The position numbers and the translations under genes are program-made. Positions 60,256 to 64,000 of a DNA stretch of 64,000 nt are shown piece by piece. How positions within the stretch are numbered: the stretch's first letter is position 1; each line of letters begins with the position of its first letter. This stretch comes from Arcuatula senhousia (Eukaryota; Mollusca; Bivalvia; Mytilida; Mytilidae). The stretch is taken from positions 45,841,750 through 45,905,749 of the forward strand of contig OZ020305.1 of assembly GCA_963971305.1 (NCBI GenBank), read 5' to 3'. Under the pieces are notes generated by a model, which saw only the letters and a program-made list of their open reading frames with translations, was not told where the DNA came from and searched no databases.

Positions 60256-60670
60256 GAAGAAGAAGCGTTCCGCCAGGAGTTTACTGTTGCTTTACGTTGA
60301 CAAAGAATCTCTTTCCATTTTATTTTTTAAGACATTTTTACCTGGAGTCATGTCTACGGTTTATTTCACTGAATATCTTACTATTTTATTTTTTGTTAAC
60401 AAACCAAACGGCACAGACTGTAATGTTCAGTCCGTAGTGTTTCCACTCCAAATTCAATTCAATACTAGTCTTCGAAATTTAGTAGTACGGGATTCTTGTA
60501 GTCATATGACATTCACAATTTCTAGCTATCGCTAATGTTTGGGGGCAGTAGAGTATCAAAAAAAGTGAATGTATATTTACAGAAATGCCGAGCGCATTTT
60601 GCAAACTTTTGCTGATTCTACTAGTAATAATTGATAAATTTTGTACAGTCGTATATATTAATCCCGGATC

Positions 60671-60803
60671 ACAGGGACTTGCTCCATTCTATCAACATTT
60701 TGTTAGAGTCAATGTGCAGTACGAAAAAAAAAACACACATGTTTTTTTTCGTACTGCACATTGACTCTTAACAAAAAATTGATAGAGGGGAACAAGTCCC
60801 TGT
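60671..60803. repeat. Near-perfect palindrome with 60-bp arms
   Basis: The left arm starts ACAGGGACTTGCTCC and passes through GAGTCAATGTGCAGTACGAA. The right arm is its inverse complement with a few mismatches, ending at 60803. The loop is about 10 bp (ACACACATG). Such a short fold-back without direct-repeat flanks may be a mobile element end-to-end remnant. Confidence 0.85.
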
Positions 60804-61343
60804 GCCCAGATCTCGAAACTGAAAATTCCGAGCTTAAAAAACTGATATCCCGAGTCTCGATATAAATTTATCCCGGAATCCCGAACATAAATTGCCAAAA
60901 TCCAGAAATCCCGAGCTTAAATATGATCAATCTCAGTGTCCCGGAAAAGGTTCGTCCCCCCCCCTCATTATTAATGGGAGAAGGTAGGGTCCAAAAAACT
61001 AGTTTAACCCCGCCATATTTTTATGAGCCTGTCCTAAGACAGGAATTCTTTGTCTCAGCTTCTGTTTGTCCTTGTCATCTTTGTGTTTATTGTTTTATTG
61101 CACAAATGGTCATTTTGTTGATAATTCTTGAATTGGTATTGAATCTTGTGTATTGTATTTTTACAATATTAGCTAATGAAAATATTTTAAGAGTCTGCTT
61201 ATGCAAAGATGTAAGCATAGATCTATGATGTAAGGGACATATTTACATGCACGCGTATTATTATGAAAAGGAGTTTTTCATAAACCGATCCTTATTCAAA
61301 GTGCTGCCACATATGAACTTTATTCATTTTTATAGAACTAATA
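60804..61343. other. CCCGAG-rich simple stretch then AT-rich DNA
   Basis: From 60815 to 60925 a degenerate motif (ATCCCGAGCTTAAA or similar) recurs about six times. A C run lies at 60957-60963. The stretch after it has a small CCTGTCCTAAGACAGG hairpin near 61029. The open frame 60923-61228 ends in a hydrophobic stretch (MVILLIILELVLNLVYCIF), but I see no support that it is a gene. Confidence 0.4.
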
Positions 61344-61765
61344 AGGGACCATTCGATGTTTATCAAAGTACTGGGCCGTTGTAATTTTTTCCCCTCTTCA
61401 AAATATCTATGTACCCAGCAGACGCATCATTAAAAAAAATGAAGGCCCAGTTTATTGTCAAAGCAGAAAAAAAATATTGCCCAGCAAAAGATCTTCCTTT
61501 TTAATTAAGACCCTTCAGTTATTACATGTGTATTATAGGATGTCGAGAAGTACTAAGACCATATTATTCATATTCATATCTTCAATCTATCAAAGTCTGT
61601 TATTATTTTTTTAAACAATTAAGGTGTTGAAATGACTTCAATTGAATGCCCAGCACATGTTCAATTCTAATAAATCTTTATGCCCAACTGAAAGAAGATG
61701 CAAAAAACTCAATTGCACCGGTCCAGCAGCTTTGATAAAGGGACGATAAATATTGAACGGTCCCT
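61344..61765. mobile_element. Miniature inverted-repeat element with AGGGACC ends
   Basis: The left end AGGGACCATTCGATGTTTAT is matched by the inverse complement of the right end (AGGGACCGTTCAATATTTAT). Flanks are A/T-rich and a TA or TAA-type duplication is possible but unclear. The 422-bp interior has repeated phrases with CCCAGCA or GCCCAG and no coding frame. Confidence 0.6.
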
Positions 61766-62100
61766 ATTTAAAGATTAACATTGCGTGAAAACATAAAACG
61801 GCACCCTCAATCTAAAACATTACAGATATGTTTGTATCTTCAAAATCCTTCCAGTTATACGATTAAAACTGATAAAATGCGATAAGAAATTTTACCACAG
61901 CGGGATTTGGTCAGTGATAAAATGTTATCTAATGTTACATAATGACATCCCAGATCGATGACTTTCGATAAATTAACGGGAGATAACTCTTACTGTCATA
62001 ATTTGAAATAAATTGTTGGGGATGTAGGTATTCTGATGATATCGGCAGGCAAGACATACTTTAATGTTAATTTTTGTTTATATTTGCATTGGTTTTTTAG
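61766..62100. other. Non-coding stretch with a truncated repeat end
   Basis: Near its end, ATCGGCAGGCAAGACATACT at 62041-62060 and TTAATGTTAATTTTTGTT match the right end of the TGTCTCGCCTGC family. Directly after it comes a GGTTTTTTAG acceptor. Confidence 0.5.
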
Positions 62101-62175
62101 GCATATGTACACCACTGGATCACAGAAAGATGAGATAAAGGCAAAGACAGAGGCAAAGAAGAAGTTCAGGGGATG
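62101..62175 (+). other. Exon-like block resembling exon A
   Basis: The 75-nt block is bounded by TTGGTTTTTTAG and a GGGATG|GTAATT donor. It shares the order GATAAAG, GGCAAAGA and a GAAG-rich end with array exon A. Frame 1, the one entered from the shortened last exon C, reads AYVHHWITER, TGA, DKGKDRGKEEVQGM: again one TGA and no TAA or TAG. Frame 2 is fully open (HMYTTGSQKDEIKAK...), and frame 3 has TAA. Confidence 0.4.
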
Positions 62176-62186
62176 GTAATTTGTTA

Positions 62187-62460
62187 TTGGTGGTGGTGGT
62201 GGTGGTGGTGGTTTTCTTTCATATTGGTTGTGTCTTTAGTCTTTTGGTTGTAAGTTTGTTGGTGGTGTCTTGTGTGTCTTTTGGTTGTGAGTTTGTTGGT
62301 TGTGTCTTGTATATTTTTTGATTGTGAACTTGTTGGTGGTGTCTTGTATGTCTTTTGGTTGTGAGGTTTTTTTGGTGCTGAGTTGTGAGTGTTTTTGCTT
62401 GTGTGTTGTATGTCTTTTGGTTGTGAGTTTGTTGGTGTTTGTGTTGTGGTTATGAGTTTG
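62187..62460. repeat. TGG microsatellite and a 37-39 bp minisatellite
   Basis: TGG repeats fill 62187-62211. From about 62236 to 62460 a unit containing TCTTTTGGTTGTGAGTTTGT and TGGTGGTGTCTTGTATG recurs five to six times. A long minus-strand frame here is a product of the repeat. Confidence 0.85.
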
Positions 62461-62816
62461 CTTTGTTATTTCTAGTTTTGGGTTGCTCTTTTGTGGGTGT
62501 GAGCTTCTTGGCATTATTGATTGCTTCAAAAAAGACAAACTTTAACATTAAGACTGAGACTGAAAGACATGAGACATGTTGCTACATAGACAAAAAGAAT
62601 TTAACATTTAACATTGCCATTCTCTTTCAGCATCTAATTATGCCATTTCTTTTTCAGTGTTTACTATTATAATTTACTTGCAAAATTTATCATTAATTTT
62701 TTTTCAGAATTTTTAATTGTGTTATTTATTTCAGTATTTAACATTGCATTTTTGCAGCATTTCAGCATTAGATATGTTATTTTCTTTTAGGAACCAATTT
62801 TTTCCATTTCATTTAG
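62461..62816. other. AT-rich stretch, possible intron
   Basis: The stretch has short direct repeats of TTTAACATTGC and TTTTTCAG. Two acceptor-like sites occur, TTTTCTTTTAG at 62790 and TTTCATTTAG at 62816. Confidence 0.4.
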
Positions 62817-62839
62817 GTGTTAACCAAGCAATATTCCCC

Positions 62840-63500
62840 ACTTCACAGAAATGTATTCCCCTACCCAGCAAAATGTCCCACTTTTCAGTCAAATAGCCCA
62901 TTACCAATGTCTAACTGTCAAGTGGCAAGATGTCCCACTTCCAAAATAGCAATGTCCAGCTGAAAGATATCCCACCATCCAACAACAAGATGTTCCCAGC
63001 AACATGATTTCACACTACCAAGCAGAATGTCACACTACCAAGCAATAAGATGTCCCACTTTCCAACCAGCAATATGTCCACTACCAAGCAGCAAGATGTC
63101 CCACTTTCAAACCAGCAACATGTCCACAACCAAGCAGCAAGATGTCCCACATTCCAACCAGCAATATGTCCACAACCAAGCAGCAAGATGTCCCACTTTC
63201 CAACCAGCAATATGTCCACAACCAAGCAGCAAGATGTTTCACTACCTAACAAGATATTCTACTATGAAGCAACAAGATGTCCCACTTTCCAACCAGCAAT
63301 ATGTCCACTACCAATCAATAAGATGCCCTACTTTCCAACCAGCAAGTTGTCCCACTACCAAACAAGATATTCTACTATGAAGCAGCAATATGTCCCACTA
63401 CCTAACAAGCCTAACAAGATGGCAAGAGGAACCACCAACCAAATTTGATGATCCACTACCAATTACAAGAAAGATGTCCCACTCACTAACAATTAGTTAA
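62840..63500 (+). repeat. 46-bp minisatellite, possibly exonic
   Basis: The core unit of 46 bp is made of two related halves, AGATGTCCCACTTTCCAACC plus AGCA and ATATGTCCACAACCAAGCAG plus CA. It is perfect or nearly so from 63048 to 63232 (starts 63048, 63094, 63140, 63186, 63232), with decayed copies on both sides. As 46 is not a multiple of three, each frame cycles through all three translations. Long open frames in several registers, on both strands, therefore follow from the repeat. An AGAG|GTAAGA donor at 63503 after the block hints that it could be exonic. Confidence 0.8.
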
Positions 63501-63502
63501 GA

Positions 63503-63889
63503 GGTAAGAACATGAAAAATACACATATCCAACAAGATTCTTTACAAGGTCCATTATAATTGTTCCCAATTTTGTGAAATTTTGCTATCATAATGAGCAC
63601 CTTGGTTCAATGGCATGATATTTTCACACATTGCTTATGGGGAAAAATCATTTTGATTTTAATTTTGGGGTCAGTGTGGCAGAGGTTAAGGTCACAACAA
63701 CTTTGATATGATGCACGTCAGAAAACATTCATTACTGCAACATTGCAAAGGATATTGATAAATTTCTATTAAACATACAAATCACCATTTAACATGCTCT
63801 TTGCTACCAACTAGTATTTATTTTTTATGTAGTTCTGTGTAAGCCATTTTCTTCGCAGCACTACCTAGCATGAACACCAACTTTTGCAG
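63503..63889. other. Possible last intron in the window
   Basis: The stretch begins at a GTAAGAACATG donor-like site and ends CAACTTTTGCAG. No other features were recognised. Confidence 0.35.
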
Positions 63890-63993
63890 GATGTACCATT
63901 ACCCAGTTAGATGTCCCATTACTCAGAACGAGATTCCACTCCTCAGCAAGATGCACCACTACCCAGTTAGTTGTTCTTCACACCAGAAGCAAT
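63890..63993 (+). other. Exon-like block at the window edge
   Basis: The block is bounded by ACCAACTTTTGCAG and a full-consensus donor, CAAT|GTAAGTG. Two frames are open. One reads MYHYPVRCPITQNEIPLL and SKMHHYPVSCSSHQKQ; the other reads CTITQLDVPLLRTRF and continues. It contains CCACTACCCAGTTAG twice, related to the minisatellite phrases upstream. An earlier acceptor at 63857 (TTTTCTTCGCAG) is possible. Confidence 0.4.
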
Positions 63994-64000
63994 GTAAGTG

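Noticed and set aside
60923..61228. 101-codon frame with a hydrophobic C-terminal part as a membrane protein gene
   Set aside because: Its start lies in simple CCCGAG-rich sequence and there is no family resemblance or splice support.
62236..62538. Minus-strand 100-codon Lys/Thr/Asn/Gln-rich frame
   Set aside because: It is a translation of the 37-39 bp minisatellite.
63010..63448. Overlapping open frames on both strands of up to 132 codons
   Set aside because: They are produced by the 46-bp minisatellite, which is open in all frames. Kept only as a possible exon, not as a called gene.
62101..64000. SECIS element near the end of the window supporting selenocysteine
   Set aside because: I looked for the ATGA...AA...GA core with a plausible stem and found nothing convincing by eye. 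A dedicated search beyond the window is needed to say more.

Overview
The window is eukaryotic nuclear DNA and shows no bacterial gene organisation. It is AT-rich, carries short exon-like blocks with GT-AG borders, and is crowded with transposon debris of kinds common in bivalve mollusc genomes: a YIDD-type reverse transcriptase relic, a LINE tail, hAT-like and Harbinger-like short elements, and (A)TAC/ACATGTA-rich repeats. A bivalve, possibly mytilid-like, is the best guess, from general familiarity only. No complete conventional protein-coding gene, rRNA or tRNA was recognised.

Region 1 (1-12.3 kb) is a repeat graveyard. It holds a minus-strand coding fragment split by a hAT-like short element, a LINE C-terminal fragment split by a TAA-flanked short element, a 176-bp tandem family split by a fold-back element with a central palindrome, and a three-level nest of inverted-repeat elements (6.7-9.2 kb). 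A second copy of the outermost element lies at 10.9-11.6 kb. Region 2 (12.3-13.0 kb) has two exon-like blocks. Region 3 (13.3-20.2 kb) contains old repeats, a hAT-like element carrying a broken reverse transcriptase, and the first decayed copies of the main array, interrupted by a 1.4-kb insertion.

Region 4 (20.34-57.54 kb) dominates the window: a head-to-tail array of 39 units of 946-953 bp. Every unit contains three short blocks with good splice borders, called here A (59 nt), B (105 nt) and C (103 nt), with C occurring 40 times. They are separated by introns of about 52, 311 and 322 nt. The three exons sum to 267 nt, or 89 codons, so whole units can be spliced in or out without shifting frame. 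Of the three frames through the joined exons, only one (C frame 1, A frame 3, B frame 1) lacks TAA and TAG. It carries exactly two TGA codons per unit, about 78 over the array. That allows two readings: a UGA-recoded repeat protein (very UGA-rich selenoprotein P genes are known from bivalves) or a long non-coding RNA with repeated exons. The sequence alone does not decide, and the substitutions between units do not show clear purifying selection. The array has higher-order structure: a dimeric 1892-bp repeat at 44.7-53.2 kb and a duplicated five-unit block at 28.5-37.9 kb.

Region 5 (57.5-64 kb) has decayed unit fragments, a long AT-rich stretch, an unassigned open frame near 60 kb, a perfect-looking palindrome at 60.7 kb, a short inverted-repeat element at 61.3-61.8 kb, an exon-like block at 62.1 kb resembling exon A, two minisatellites, and an exon-like block ending in a consensus GTAAGTG donor at the window edge. 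The exon-like blocks at both ends suggest, without proof, that one plus-strand transcription unit spans the array.
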